From Formicarius rufipectus (lineage: Eukaryota; Chordata; Aves; Passeriformes; Formicariidae): a stretch of 64,000 bases of DNA. The translations under genes were made by a program, and so were the position numbers. Where the stretch lies: the NCBI GenBank assembly GCA_013399695.1, contig VXAU01001865.1, positions 953,586 through 1,017,585 on the forward strand, in the 5' to 3' direction. Each line of letters starts with the position of its first letter. The stretch's first letter is position 1. This document shows, piece by piece, positions 26,428 through 39,700 of the stretch. The notes under the pieces are model-generated. The model saw only the letters and a list, made by a program, of their open reading frames with translations. It made no database searches and was not told the DNA's origin.

Positions 26428-26820
26428 TTGTATAATTGTACTACTAAGACTGCAGGCTAGATGTGTACATTCCTTAAAATTTACCAAAGTATGTAGAATA
26501 ACTGCATCAGTCTGTAGGTGTTTGTCTTCACCTGAGAGTCTGAGTTTTAAGGGACTGTGCCACACTTTTTTGTTCTTCACTTTGTTGTGTGATGCTATTA
26601 TATTCTAGCAGTATAGTATTCCACCTTTTTAGAGTGGAATGCTTTCATAATTGTACATGAAAACTTAATTTCAAATGTATAAACTACAAGTTTGCCTGTT
26701 TAGTTTTTAATACTTTGACTAATGAAAGTGGTTCTTTGAGGTGGTATGTTTTTTAAATACTTTGTACAGCAGAAGATTTTGCCTCTTTTTTAAAAGGCTT
26801 TTCTGCAATACACATTAGAC
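26428..26820 (+). repeat. Diverged direct duplication, copy A
   Basis: This segment aligns collinearly with 28429-28809, offset about 2.0 kb, same orientation. Shared blocks in order: GTATAATT, CTAAGAC, ATGTGTACATTCCTTA, GTCTGTAG, CTGCCACACTT-like, ATGTATAAA(C/T)TACAAG, TACTTTGTACA and ATTTTGCCTCTTTT. Many substitutions and small indels separate the copies, so the event is old. The source could be a local duplication or two insertions of an unrecognised transposable element. Confidence 0.8.
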
Positions 26821-28428
26821 AGCACATTTGTTTCAGACTGGCTAGTACCTGTGGTTGCTGGAGCAGGCATAACCACAGCAACAGAAGGGTGTTAGACAGC
26901 CAGTAGTAGGCACTGGCTTGCACTGCACACATCGGATGCACAGCTCTTCCTTCCCTCAAAATTTGTTCCGGTTGTTACAAAGAAATAACCTGCAGAACTC
27001 ACAGCAGCCTCCTGATCTGCTTTTGCAGTGTAGGACTGAAGAATACTTTGGGAAAATTTTGCAGTGATTTAAATTGAGACTTAAACTACAATAGATAAAT
27101 AAAATTGCAATAGACAGATATTTGTTGCAGTGGTATTATTTGTGAGTTAGTGTTAAAGGACTTAAGTAATTTTAGTGGTTTTGGTTTGTTTCATTTAATT
27201 CATCATTGTCTACTATGATTGTCAACAATCTTTTGAGATGGGTGTTGGTATAAAATATATTTATTATATTGGGAATATTTAGTCCCTTTAGCTCTAAATA
27301 ATTAGATTTTTGTAGGATCTAAAATGCCGTACAATGTAGATAAGTAACATAATGCTCACAATACTGTTAGCTACAAGTCAAATGGTGTTGAAAAAAATGG
27401 TTTATCCTTCTATCCAGCTGATGTGGCTTGAACCCAAGATACGGACTCATATTGGAACAACTGAAATAACTAAAGCTTCATACATTTTGAGGAAATGATA
27501 AAAGGAAGGGTTCTTTGTACTATAGGCTGCTTTTTCCATACGTATGGCTTCATATAAATATGTGTGTATTGGTCTCTGGAGCAGTTTACACAGTGAACAT
27601 GTTTTTGTGAGCTGACATCACACCTTGACAATGATTGAGTCTAAAGAGTTTATTTCCTGATATGAGTACCAAAACTTTGTTGTGCTTCCTTCTTTTCTTA
27701 AAAATGGAAAAGATAAAGACAGGATAGGAGAGGGGGATGGGGGGATAGTAAGGCAGGAAACAGATATTTCTAAGTAAACCTCTCTTTTCATGATATTTCT
27801 AAAATTGTCAAACTCTGGGGGTTTGGGCATTGTCTGATCCCTTTAGACTGTTGAATGGAAAATGTATGTTAAAGAAGTAAATGTCTTTTAACAGTATAAA
27901 GAAAACCTGTTAAAACTCCCCATATTATGGTGTCCCCAGGAGTGGGTAGTTCTGATGAATATCTTCTGAACATACACAGCTGCAACATCGTGCAGGAAGA
28001 ATGTTGTGTAGGAGTGAATCATCTCACATTGTAATAAGAGAAGTTGTTTCGGTGCTGACGTTTATAACTGACCGTACTGTTTTAAATCAGAGGGCACTGT
28101 TTCCAAGGATGGCTTTGAACAGCAACACTTCTAAAACTGTTGAAACTGAGAATTGTTTTTGTTGTGAGGATCTGTAACATTTGGGCACAAAACAAATGAC
28201 CTCTAACCACTGATTGCAGTGACTTTTCTGAATGGATTGGAGTGTCTTGAATTGCCTTGATTCCTAACAAATTTGAAAGGTACAGAAATATATAGCTATT
28301 TTAGCCACACTTGTCTCTAATGAAGTTTCCTATGAGGATTCTAGAAATTTCTGACTTAATTGTCCAATACCTTTTGTCAGTGTTTATGGCTTACCATGCT
28401 GTATATAGGTGTGTTAATATATTGCCTT

Positions 28429-28809
28429 TTGTATAATTTTACTTCTAAGACTATATGTGTACATTCCTTATTATTCACTGAAGTCTGTGGAATATCTGCC
28501 TGAGTCTGTAGATGTTGTCACACAAGAACCTGAATTTAAATGACTGCCACACTTTGTCTCATTCTTCAGCTCATTATGTGACACTGTTCTTTGTTTCAGT
28601 AACACACTATTTCACTTTTTTTTGCAGTGAAGTGTTCTCTTACATGGAAACTTACATTCCTAATGTATAAATTACAAGGTTGTCTTTTTAGTGTTTAATA
28701 ATTTTGGCAGTAAAATAAATTGGGTTTTTTTGAAGCAGTATGCTTTTGTAGATACTTTGTACAATGGAATATTTTGCCTCTTTTACAGTCTGTTGAAATA
28801 CACTTTACA
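28429..28809 (+). repeat. Diverged direct duplication, copy B
   Basis: Partner of 26428-26820. The best-matching parts are 28440-28470 (CTAAGACTATATGTGTACAT), 28660-28690 (TAATGTATAAATTACAAG) and 28753-28785 (TACTTTGTACAATGGAATAT). It carries an AATAAA at 28714 that copy A lacks at the equivalent place. Flanks on both sides do not align, which sets the ends. Confidence 0.8.
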
Positions 28810-29289
28810 TAATAATATATTTCTACAGTTTGCATTATACACATCTGGAAGTCACAGTAAGGTTGACTGCATTACTTAAAATATGCTACTATCCATTTTA
28901 CAGACTGTAGGCTCTGCAAATGCAGCCTTGCCAGGTGGGACACCATGGCTGAGAAACACTGACAGGTGAGGGGTGAGTTCAAGCAGATGAGTTGTAAATT
29001 GTCAGAAGCAGGTGATGATCCTGTCAATAACGTGGCCTTTCTTGGGCAACTTGATACTTTGGTGGTCTTAATATAACAGCCATTGATACACATCCATTAT
29101 CTGCAATATGTCTTCATCACTAGATTTTTTTTTTTTTATGCTGCAGTCATCACTCTGTGACCTGATGGTGAACTGGAGGCTGTTGTCTGTCTTTGCTGCA
29201 AGAGCAGGTGTGACTGGCTCACATTTCCCTTTGTTCATGGAGACCCCTAGGGCTGCTTCTGTCAGGCCCCTGTCTCTGCTGGTTGCCTG

Positions 29290-29900
29290 AGGTTTTTTGC
29301 AGGAGCAGGAGTTGGTACTGCCCTTTACACTTCCTGAGATTTGTGTATTGGCTCATGTCTCCTGCCCACTGGTGTCCCTATGAATGGCAGTGTATCCCTC
29401 TGGGCTTTCAGCCTCTCCTTCTGGTCAAACGTGCTGAGGATGAGCTCTGTCCTATCCTTCATTAACAAAGATACTGAACTGTCCTGCCCTGGATCTTGAC
29501 CCCTGGAGTTCACCAGTAAGGCCAGGTGTCCAGCTGGGCTTTGTGCCACTGGTCAGAGCCCTTTGAGCTTGGAACTTGAGGCAATTTTCTGTGCTCTTGA
29601 GATCCAGCGTTCCTGGGATATGCTCTTGCTGGTAACAGTAGAAGCAACAGTGTCTTTTCCCTATGTTCTGTCAGCAGGTCTTCTACCCCACTTAGATGTG
29701 AAGCCCTGTATTTCCCTAGTCTTCCTGTTGGTGATTCTCTCTCATGTGAAGCTTTATTTGTTGTCCTTCACCTCCCTTGCCAGATCCTATTTTTGGGGCT
29801 TTGGCTTTCCTAACCGCATCTGTGCATGTTTGGATGGTGCATCTCCCTAGGTCCCCTGCTCTTGCTTCCACCTTGTCTGTGCTGCTTATGTCTTGCATGC
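29290..29900 (-). repeat. CR1-like LINE fragment (reverse transcriptase region), antisense
   Basis: On the minus strand the sequence passes LTSGTKPSWTP, then GELQGS, then FSIFVNE, then ELILSTFDQ. This parallels the CR1 order SGTKxSWxP - GVPQGS - FNIFIND - ECTLSKFADDT, including the degraded position of the catalytic ADD motif. Stops and lost motif residues make it dead. Its right part (29520-29740) is shared with the fragment at 3395-3800. The right boundary is approximate. Confidence 0.65.
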
Positions 29901-31344
29901 TTCTTTTTCATGTTTAGTCAAGAACTCCAGGCATCCATGCCTCCTGGCACCTCTGTTTTTCTGTATGTAGCCATAGGCCATTTTTGAGCCTAGAAGAGAT
30001 CATTCTTGAACATTCACCAGCTCTCGTGGGCTTTTCTCACTAGGATGGTCTCCCATTGACATCTACAGAGCAGATTGATGTGCAAGGCAGGTTCTGTTGC
30101 GTAGGTTCAGGGTCGTGATCCTGCATTTTATTGGAGGGTTTTTTTTCCTTTCCCCTTGCAAATGTAGTTTCTGGTGGAATGCTGTGGAAAAACCTGGATG
30201 AATGCAAAGAGTTGTAGTAGATGGCAGCAGTGGGAGATCTCACTGCATAGTTTCACTCTTTTCAAATGTCAGTCATTACCTTTTTCTGTTGAATGGGCAA
30301 AACTCAATTTCATTTATTTCATTTAAATAGAAAGGAAATCGGCATCTGAACATTGAAGAAGGTAAGTTTTCCTTTGCAAAAGGTACAAATTAGACTTGAT
30401 GCTGTGATTGTCCTATGAATGTGTAGGATTTGCAGTTTCAGTTACAGTGAGTGAAAGGCAGAGTTTAGAATGGGCTCTTATGTCATTTCAGGCTGGAATA
30501 CGTATTGATTAGTGAAATACAATATGAATTTGAATACCTCTTTCCAAAATATGGTACTGCAAAGTACAGCCCTTAATTGGAAGAGGAGAGCAGGTGAGAG
30601 CCTGCTGGACGATTCACAAGGAAAGGAATGTGTGAAGGTATTACAGGGAATTGGAGACCAGTTAAAGGAATTACATTTGTTCCTACAGACTTCACAGCTG
30701 GTTGCCTGCATTAAGCATGTAATAATTATCTTTCATATTTTATGTTATCTAGCTCTGCATTAAAGATGACTTCAGTATGGGGGTTTTCTCCCAACCCACA
30801 GCTGCCAGGTAATAAACATATCTGCTTATTCAGGATAGTGGGAAGAATGTCACCGTGACTCCAGAAACCTTTGTGCAACAAGCCTTCACACTGCACTGTG
30901 CTTGCTTCGTTAGCTTGATTCCTAAAATAAGGTTGTGTTTAATCATCTGTTACTCCCCATATGCTGGGACAATACAGAAATTTAATGGTGTGGAAAGACT
31001 TGTGGAAGTCAGTCTGAGTCACCCCACACTTCTGACAAGCTGCCTAGTTGTTATTCTCATCACTAGTGCTGACTAATACTGGCAGTCCTCCGCGTAGAGT
31101 TTCTTGGTCTGGCATATGATGATTTTCTGCTGTGAGAGGGCCCATTTCAGAGGAGGTGAGAAGAAATACCAGCTTTTCCCTCTACAACACACAACAAAGT
31201 AAATGAAGATAAGTATTGGCATAAGAAGTCCTCAATTTGGATATGATTTTCCAGTGTTTCTGCAATACAAATCGTGAACCAGAATAATGAAAATTCAGTG
31301 CTTTTTCCAAAAAGATACTTTCTTTGTGCATGGAACTTGAATAT
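29901..31344. other. Intergenic, nothing recognised
   Basis: Mixed-composition sequence with short open frames only. I see no known exon, RNA or repeat family. Confidence 0.5.
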
Positions 31345-31612
31345 GATAGAGTCACAGAAAGGACCTTAAAGATGATCTAGTTCCAACCCCCCTGCCATGG
31401 GCCCAGATGCCACCTACTACACAAGGTTGTTCAGAGCCTTGTCCAGCCTGGCCTTGAACACCTTCTGGGATGGGGCATCCACATCTCTGAGCAATCTGTT
31501 CCAGTGCCTCATTGCTATCACAGTAGTTTTTTCCTAATATCTAAACCTGTTCTCCTACAGTTTGCAGCTATTCTGCCTTGTCCTGTCACTGCATGCTCTT
31601 GTAAATCACCTT
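31345..31612 (-). mobile_element. CR1 LINE 3' end, antisense
   Basis: It contains the classical CR1 3' region in reverse complement: GGACCTTAAAGATGATCTAG, TTCCAACCCCCCTGCCATGG, CCTGGCCTTGAACACCTTC, GATGGGGCATCCAC, TTCCAGTGCCTCA and TTTTCCTAATATCTAAACCT. The 3' terminus of the element faces left. It is 5'-truncated, as is usual for CR1. Confidence 0.93.
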
Positions 31613-34600
31613 TGATTTCACTGAATCATTGAATATTGTATTTGATGCCTATTAAAGTGGGAACAGAGCAGTGGCTCATTTAAAAGATACGTATAAAAAC
31701 ATAGACGTGTGTATATATACATTTTTACACATGTATACAGATACATATGTTCTCACCTTCAGCTAGCTGGGTATGGAGATCGTAGAACTGTCAGGGAGAG
31801 CGCCAGAGCCGGCAAAGGCTTGGACCAGCACTGATGTTGATGTCCTGAGGTACCACCTAAAGCAGACGTATGTAGGCACTGCAAGGTTGTATTGTTACTG
31901 ATATATTTTCCTTGTGGTATTACCTACCAAGAGTAGATTGATTTGAATATAAATTTTAAAGGTTCTTTTACTTCTTAAAGGTTTGTTTTCTAAAAGTCAT
32001 AATAGTCATATTTTCTTTTGCCTTTTTAGTGGTTAAAATGCATTGTATTTTCATTACTGTTAATAACCTGCAGTTCAGACTTTGCTAATAATTGGGAGCA
32101 AATTGGAATAGTATTATATACAATAACGTTTTGTGAGCCAACTGTCACACCAAATGTCATCAATGTTCAGCAGACTATCCTGCCCCTAAAATGTTGGTGT
32201 TTAAGAAATTGGCTATAATAAATCACAAAGGGGAAATACCTTCACAAGGTAACAGCATTGGTATTTCCTAGGAAACTGTTTACTTGTTAGTTCATTGGGA
32301 TTTATATTCCTCATTTTAGCCATTAGAGAAAACCAATCCAAATGCTATTTAGCAAAACAACTGATTTCAGCTCTCCCTGTATTGACTGAGGAAGGATACA
32401 GGCACTGTCGTACCAATTCAGTGCATTCTGAGCTAGGGAGATCCTTTCTGACACCTGCAAAGTGTTCATCCCATCTCTTACTTCCTCTCATCCTGAACAA
32501 CTGGCTTAGCATTGCTGCCTTCTTACTGATTCCGACTGAATTGAATCCGTACGTTCCCCTTCTTGCTGCATTAAGCCAAAAGAAGCTTTAGCATAGCATC
32601 AGTGGCTTCAGCAGAGCTCTGAATGTCAGCAGCTGTCCTCTTTTCTAAAGGCCTTACAAGCCGGCAGATGTCTAGGAAAAATAGATCTGCTTTAGTAGTT
32701 TTCTGGCCAGGCTTTAAAGATCAGCTTGTGGACAGGTGCTGGGATTTAAAACTCCAACTGCATCTGTTCAGATTATTTGACTAATCATGAAGTAGTTGCA
32801 TTTTTAAATGTCTAAAGCAGGGAAGAAGGAAAAACTGGAGCACGAATCTAGCGTTCCTCTGTCTGCTCTTCTTGCTTCATGATCCCACTTCAAAAGCTGG
32901 TAAAGCTATTACATACTTTTAATTTTAAGGGGGAATAGCAGCAAGGCTGATAAAGCTTCCTTCCAGCTGTATGATACCTGTTTAGTTCTGGCTGAGTCCT
33001 CTGACAAATCTTGGTTCTTAACTATTAGAATTCAGAAAAAAGCTCTTTGGCTGCCTCCATACTGTGTCAAATTTGTAACTTTCAGCTTCTTTGGTTATCT
33101 GTGGGAACGTGCTTTTTCCTGCTACCAGTGTAGGAAACTATGTTACAAAAACATTGCCATTGAATCCGGCATGAACATGAATGGGTTTCAGGTGTTCAAG
33201 GCATCCCCGGCTCAGTGAAAGACCGAGGAGAGATTTTCATCACTTCTTTAGTCTTTGCCCAAGACAAGCTTCCTGACCACCATCAGGTGTGTTAAAATGC
33301 TGCAAGCCCGCTAGCCCAGTGCTGAGGTGTTCACATGGCTGCCAGTTCTGCAAGGGGCCATAGGAATGAGGTCAGAGACCAGTGCAATGCAGCTTCTGAA
33401 TGGATTAGTTCCCTGCTTTGGCATCATTACCCAAAATAAAATGTTCTTATGGATAAATAACTTGAAGCAATACAGAGCAATGGGTTTTTCCAAGATCCCC
33501 ATTGTATGACCCATCTTTATCATAAAGTCTGGCATGTGTGATACATTCTGCAGCACAATACATGTGCCCTATCCTCGACAAATGTCAGTGCTTTTGTACC
33601 TTATGAGCTGTATTGGATAAAAACCTGTGATGATTGAGAGCACAAAGAGTTTTGACATACTCTGGTAATGTGAGATGAGTAACTTCTTAAATACCCAAAG
33701 AAAATTAGTTATTAGGTAGATCTACTTATAAGGTACCTGATGTTGTAATTTATTTTCAGGCAGAAAAGCAGCCCCTTGGAAGAATCTTGATTTGTTCTTG
33801 AGATATTGAACAGTTTTAATATGCCTTGACATTCAGTACCACATTCATAATCCCTGTAATTATTCCTTCCTACTCTAATAAGAGTAGGCAGTGTACAGCC
33901 TACAGTAGTGCTGAGGGATAGTTTTGTTTCATGCTTGAAAGGAAGAACATGTTGTATAAAGCACACTTTGTACTGAGCTGTGGGAAATTAGGTGAATGGG
34001 AAGTGAAACCAGGGACTTTAAGGGCAGTTCAAACTGTCTGGTGTGCTTCCTCTCTCTCTGTCTCTGTGAGCCGTTTTGAATGAATGAAGAAACTGTGCAA
34101 AGTGAGATGCACAACTGAGAGCTTACCGGAGGGGGCAGAGCTTTTGGAAGAAAGCTCTCCCATGGCTCCCACCTGATGCAAAGGCAGGCATTATCCCATT
34201 GGGCAGAGCTTGTGCTATGGCAATCTCCCCCTTCTCTGTCCCAGCCTCCTTAGAGAGGAACTTGGAGTGCTTGGTACTACCACAGTAACAAATACAAGAA
34301 ATTTAATGTTGAAACAACCCTACATAGGACTAGAAAATTTGTGGGCAGCACTAGTGGCTGCCCTCTCCTATGTAGGTTTAAGCATTGATGATTTTCTTGT
34401 CATGCTTTACTGTCAAGAAATGACTGGTACCTTTTGGAAAGGAAAAAACCAAATGGTCAAAGAAACTTTAGACATAAAGAACAGTCTCTGGCATTTGTCA
34501 CCTTATGAAGGGGAGAAGTCTTGTGTGGAAAGCTGGCATTGAACAAAGAATTCCCTTAAAGAGTGTACTTGAGCACTTGTAAGGAACTGAATGAAGAGGG

Positions 34601-36249
34601 AGAAGAGAACCTACAGTCTAGAGGGATCAGAAGGTCTTTGTGGTGAACTATTTCTAGAACAAAGCTAAATTCAACGTTTGCAAAAGAAATTAAAATATGA
34701 GTACAGATTCCTTAACTGTAAAAACAGAACAAGGGATAAACCACAAAGGGGAAGGAGCAGGAAGGGGGGCTGAGTCAAACAAGTATAAGAAAGTATTTTC
34801 CAGGAGATTGACATTGCCACCCATGGTCAGTCAGTGTAAGGACAGAGCGCTGCACGTTCAGAGGCTAAAGGTGTGTTTCCGCTGTCACTGTCACCACTGC
34901 TTCACTGAAATGACAGTGGAAGCTTGGGCATCCCAGGCAGAGCACAGCCTGAGCTGTGCATCATTCTCCCTGCAGGCACCACGGTGACCCCCACAGGTTC
35001 CGTTATGTGCCATGGTATGTGGTCTGAATAGAGTGGACTCCTTATGCCAAGAAGAACAATCCAGAGACTTGAAGCAAGTGTAATGGCAGTCTCCCACTGG
35101 TTTGTTGGACTGTGCTATACGAAGTACTTTCATGAACCTTTTCCTTTGCAGTTTTCATTGCCTGGATGGATGACAATGAAGCACAGCAGGGCTACAGTCC
35201 TGATATCACTCTGTGGGATCTTCTGTCAGAAGTGTGATCTGACTTGACCATATTTGCTCAAATCAATATCTGTTCAGTGGGCAAGGTACTAGCTAGTATA
35301 AACTCCTCTCTAGCCTTGCCAGTCACCTCTTCTAACCTCTACCCTATTCTGACAAGCAAATCAAAATGTTGAGTCAAATAAAACACCGAGCACCTGTGAC
35401 AGCAAGCCATCATGTGGAAAACAGAAGAAAGTCTAAAAGGAGGTTCAAGGTGCCTTGGCAGCCTTTTTTTCTGTGGACTAAAATACAGTCCTTAGGAAAG
35501 GAAACAGCATAAGAGAAAATAAAAAGTCTCATTCAAAAACAAATGTGGAACACCTGTGTCACTTTTCACACACCACTGTACCTCTTCATAGATGTGGACA
35601 TGACTGTTATCAACTGAACTCATCCCAATTCATATTTCTTGCGAAAATTTTGGTTTTCTGTAGAGTTATATAGAAATTGACTGAATTATATGAAAAAACG
35701 CTATGAGAACATGTGATAAAAGAGAAATACTGGTTAGATAATAAAACAGATAAAACCTTAATTTCTTAAAGCAACTGCATTGTATAGATGAAATGAGAGG
35801 TTTTGCTGTCATAGTTGATCTGTGCTAATTACAGTAATTATAATACTTGCAGAGAAGAAAATTTGCAAAAAGTGTATTAAGTGTACAGCACTCAGCTGCT
35901 TGTCAGTTGAAAGGAAGGCAAGTTAATTGAATGTAACAGTCTATCCTCTTCCTCTTGTTAATCAGTTGTTAATTATAATGTGCAGCTACATGACCATATG
36001 TCACTTGCTCTGGTATAACAGTACTGTGTCATGTTATTGATCACCACAGTGGGAGAGCTGAAAGCTGCTCTAGCCCTGTGCTAAATACCTTACAGAGGGT
36101 GAGTGGTTTCAGTGTTGCATAAAACTAATCTTCAGTCAAAGTGTGAGAACTAAAATTAGGCCATATATATCCTACCAGAATCTAACATACATTTAGTGTC
36201 TTGAATCAGTCTGTGGTTTATTATTACTATATATTGTAAGTAGACAGAA
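31613..36249. other. Intergenic, nothing recognised
   Basis: Between two CR1 copies. Open frames reach at most about 110 codons (34210-34542, 34697-34987) and match nothing I know. A slightly more GC-rich patch at 34.8-35.2 kb has no splice-bounded coding frame. Confidence 0.5.
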
Positions 36250-36708
36250 AAATAGAATACTTGAGGTTGGAAAGGATCTTCAAGATCATTGAATCCAATC
36301 ATTAATCTAACACTGCCCAATCCACCACAAAACTATGTCCCCAAGTGCCACATCTATACATCTTTTAAAGACCTCCTTGTATGGTGACTCCACCACTTTC
36401 CTGGGTAGCCTGTTCCAGTCTTTGACAACCCTTCAAGGGCAAGAATTTTTTCTAACATTCCATCTATTTAGAATGGATTTTTTTTCCATTTTTTCCATCT
36501 ATTTTCCATCTACCCTGACACAACTTGAGGCTCTTTCCTCTTGTCCTGTCACTTGTTGCCTGAGAGACTGATCCCCACCTTTGCTGTAGTGATAAGGTCC
36601 CCACTCAGCCTCCTTTTCTTCAGGCTAAACACCCCCAGGTCCCTCAGCTGCTCCTCTTAAGTCTTGTGCTCCAGACCCCTCACCAGTGTCATTGCCCTTT
36701 GGACTTGA
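36250..36708 (-). mobile_element. CR1 LINE fragment, antisense, older subfamily
   Basis: Reverse-complement CR1 features: GGTTGGAAAGGATCTTCAAG, ATCATTGAATCCAATCATTA, GTAGCCTGTTCCAGTCTTTG, CTCTTGTCCTGTCAC, CCTTTTCTTCAGGCTAAACA and CCCTCAGCTGCTCCTC. About 460 bases are retained. It is more diverged than the copy at 31345, with a local TTTTCCATCTA triplication near 36480-36520. Confidence 0.92.
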
Positions 36709-39700
36709 AACCAAAATAAAATAGATGAAGTGGCAGAAATATCTCCTAGGAGCAGGCACAGAATTACTGAGAAAAGAGCTGTTGGCAAGTGCATTTTTTC
36801 TATAGACTTGTTGAAGCTATGGAGAGCTGTCCAAAACTGATTTAATGTCCCCAGGTATCTGGAAATGGACTACTTTTAATCTATAGCAGCTTTGGTTGTC
36901 CACTAAAAGCCAAGTGTGATTTTGAAATTAGTGTCCCATAGAAATGAATTCTCCACCTCTCCTCTTCTGATGGATTTTCAGGCCCAAGGACTAGTCTGTG
37001 TAGGTGCAGAACTGCAAATGAGTGTGGGAATGAAGACAAAGCCATAAATCTGAGGCCAGCTGTTTGGTGTAGTAAAGCCCAAGGCTGTAACATGCAGCCA
37101 CTGGAAATAAGATAATGGCATAGTTACTGCAATTAAAAAAGAATAATAAGGAATATCTGCTAGAATATGTTGCCAGATATTCCTCTAACTTTCCACCATG
37201 TAAGCACTTTGCATCTGTGAGGATCAAGCTGAATATAAAAGTAGGTATGTGGTATGAAGAGCCATATAGGGCGGTAGAGAAGGCTGCTTAATGAAGCTAA
37301 TCAGGCTAATAGTGAAAGGGAGGCACTTCCCAGTACAGATCCTTTGTGTCTTCTGCTCTGCTTTGGGTAGCTCAATATTGGACATTGAATGAAAAAAATC
37401 TGTGGTTTGTGATGCCAGAAAAAAACATTATTAGTTCAGTTTGTTAGACTGTGCATACTATAGCCAATGTGTTTAATCATTTTAATTCCCTATTAATGAA
37501 ATAAATATGTGAGAACCACGTTGAAAAGGGGAGTCAAGTCTTTTCAACATTAAGTTGTTTGAAGGTGAGAAGGCATCCAGCTACCTTCAACTATAGAAGA
37601 AAGCATGCTGGTTAAACATTCATTTGTCCCCGTGTCTGGAAAACAGGGAGTTGGGTATCTGCCTAAACATTTGCAGTAAGTTACATTGAGTACTCCAAAG
37701 CATGGGTAAAAAATTAAAGGAAGATTAAAGGGTAATTAATGCTTTGCCCATTTAGATCAGAGCCCTGGATGTCACTTTCTTCCCACAAAATCTGCAGCCA
37801 GAAAGGATTGCTCCAAAAGGAGAGCATAGCATTGATCTGATTTGAACAGATGAGATACAGTATTACTTCTTCTGTCACTATTCACAGCACTTCATGGGAG
37901 GCTTTAGCACCCTTTCACAGTATTTCCACTAGCCTGGAATGAAGGTGGATGTTTGTTTTCTATCAGCAACCAGCTTCTGATTCAGTAAGAGTGGCAGTGT
38001 TTATGTCCGTGACAGCAGAATATCCTCCTTCATCTCAGACTGCTTTTGTTTCACCTACCTTCCTTAACCTTGTTTTTTTAGGTACATGGTTTCATAAATC
38101 TCTTTCATGCAGATTATTACTTGAAAGTCAGTGGCTTTCAAATCTGTTTTTCCAGGCCAATATTGAGAAACCTCATGGAACAGAGCTTTCAACATGTGAG
38201 CTCTGAGATTTCTGTAGTGGTTTGCTCTGCTTGGTGCTACATCTTTGGTGCTGCAGCTCTGGTTTTGGAGCATCTCTGGAGTTCATCTTTCAGTCATATG
38301 TGGTTGCTCAAATGGTGTATCTGCCATGTCTGCTGTGACGTAACAGCTCTCTCTAATTTGGTTGAGCCTTGGGTTGCTCCCCTCACCTTGGCCCTCATAG
38401 GAAGCCGTGAGCAGAAGAGCAGGTGGTGATCATTCTGGGGCTCCCTGTTCCAAAAGGCCAAGATGAACAGCATTTCTGAGACACTTTTACTTCTGAAAGT
38501 ACAGAAATCTATACAAAGACCTGGTATCTACTCAAACGCCAGACTTTTTGGGGCAGCACGCCCAGAAATGTTGGCATTTGAATTGAAAATCTAAGTGTTC
38601 ATACATCCCACTGCCTGCATTTGTGTGTATAATTATGGTATGGATCTCTCACAGGCAGAAACAAAAACACCAGTCTGTTTTTTCCCTTTTACTCAGATGG
38701 TATTTTGCAATGTGTGTATCTTTCACAGGCTCACATGGGTACAAACTCTTCCTGAGAGCTGTTCTTGGTTAGTGGTACTGCCTCCATCTAGCTCTTTGTA
38801 GGCTTACTTGGAAGTTGCAGTGACAGAGAACAAAGAAACAGGAGTCCTTCTGCATAAGGAACAACTACTATTTATGATTCCTGTGAAGGAGGGAAGTGGA
38901 ATATCCCAGGTAAAAAAGACATGACGGCAACTAATACCACTGAGAACCTACACAGATATCACAGTGTTACAGCCTGAGGTAAATGGAATTTTTTTGTCCT
39001 TCTTGCATGATGGACTGAATGTTTTCAGAGAACATGGTCATAATCTCTCTAAAATATATAATTTAATGCCTTGTGGAGTCTTTGACAGGACACGGGTGAA
39101 TGCTCTGTTGACATGTAAATGAAGCTTGTAAATATTAATGTCTTCATTATCAGTGAAAGAAACTCTAAAATTTGGAGAGGATACAGACAATATCCCCCAT
39201 GTCTGCTGAAGCACAGATTTATTGAAATGCTGAAATGTGTGTGAAATTTACCAGAACACTGGGGTGGCCAATTTAAACAGCTTGAAAAAAACCAAAATTA
39301 TGCCTGCCAAAATAGTAAATGGACAACTGATAATCTGTATTTCCCAAGACATGTGCTGGAGAATTTGAACACACTGCTCCCACTGATGTCATGAAGTTAA
39401 TACTCCATATTTACAGTTAGTGGGAGAAAACCAAACCATTCCTGGTTCAGCATCTTTTCACTTGCACCCAGCAATGTGATAAGTTATTGCTGACAGGAGG
39501 CAAAATGCTGACTTTATGAAGCTGAGGTTTGCTAGTCCTGACCAGTGCTGGGTATGAAATCAAGAGGAGGGAGTCTGCATTCAGCAGTCAGTGTTAGTGT
39601 GCAACTACATGACATGTAGGGTAACACAGTGAAGTCACTAATTAGTCTTTGTAGCTAGTTATTAAAATATTGATCAGCTGAAAACTGAACAGCAGGAGCT

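Larger units (their letters stand above)
24920..28870 (+). other. Probable HYCC1 3' UTR and 3' flank
   Basis: AT-rich, with no coding exon. Poly(A) signals AATAAA occur at 24942, 25230, 27098 and 28714, and the true cleavage site or sites cannot be chosen from sequence. The region includes two diverged copies of a 0.4 kb segment (26428-26820 and 28429-28809). If the distal signals are used the 3' UTR would be about 4 kb. Confidence 0.5.

Noticed and set aside
31110..31200. ATGATGA near 31116 as a possible second C/D snoRNA
   Set aside because: No CTGA box at a suitable distance and no terminal stem pairing.
34210..34987. Two plus-strand frames of 110 and 96 codons in the intergenic region
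   Set aside because: No recognised family, no splice signals joining them, and no codon pattern clearly different from the surroundings.
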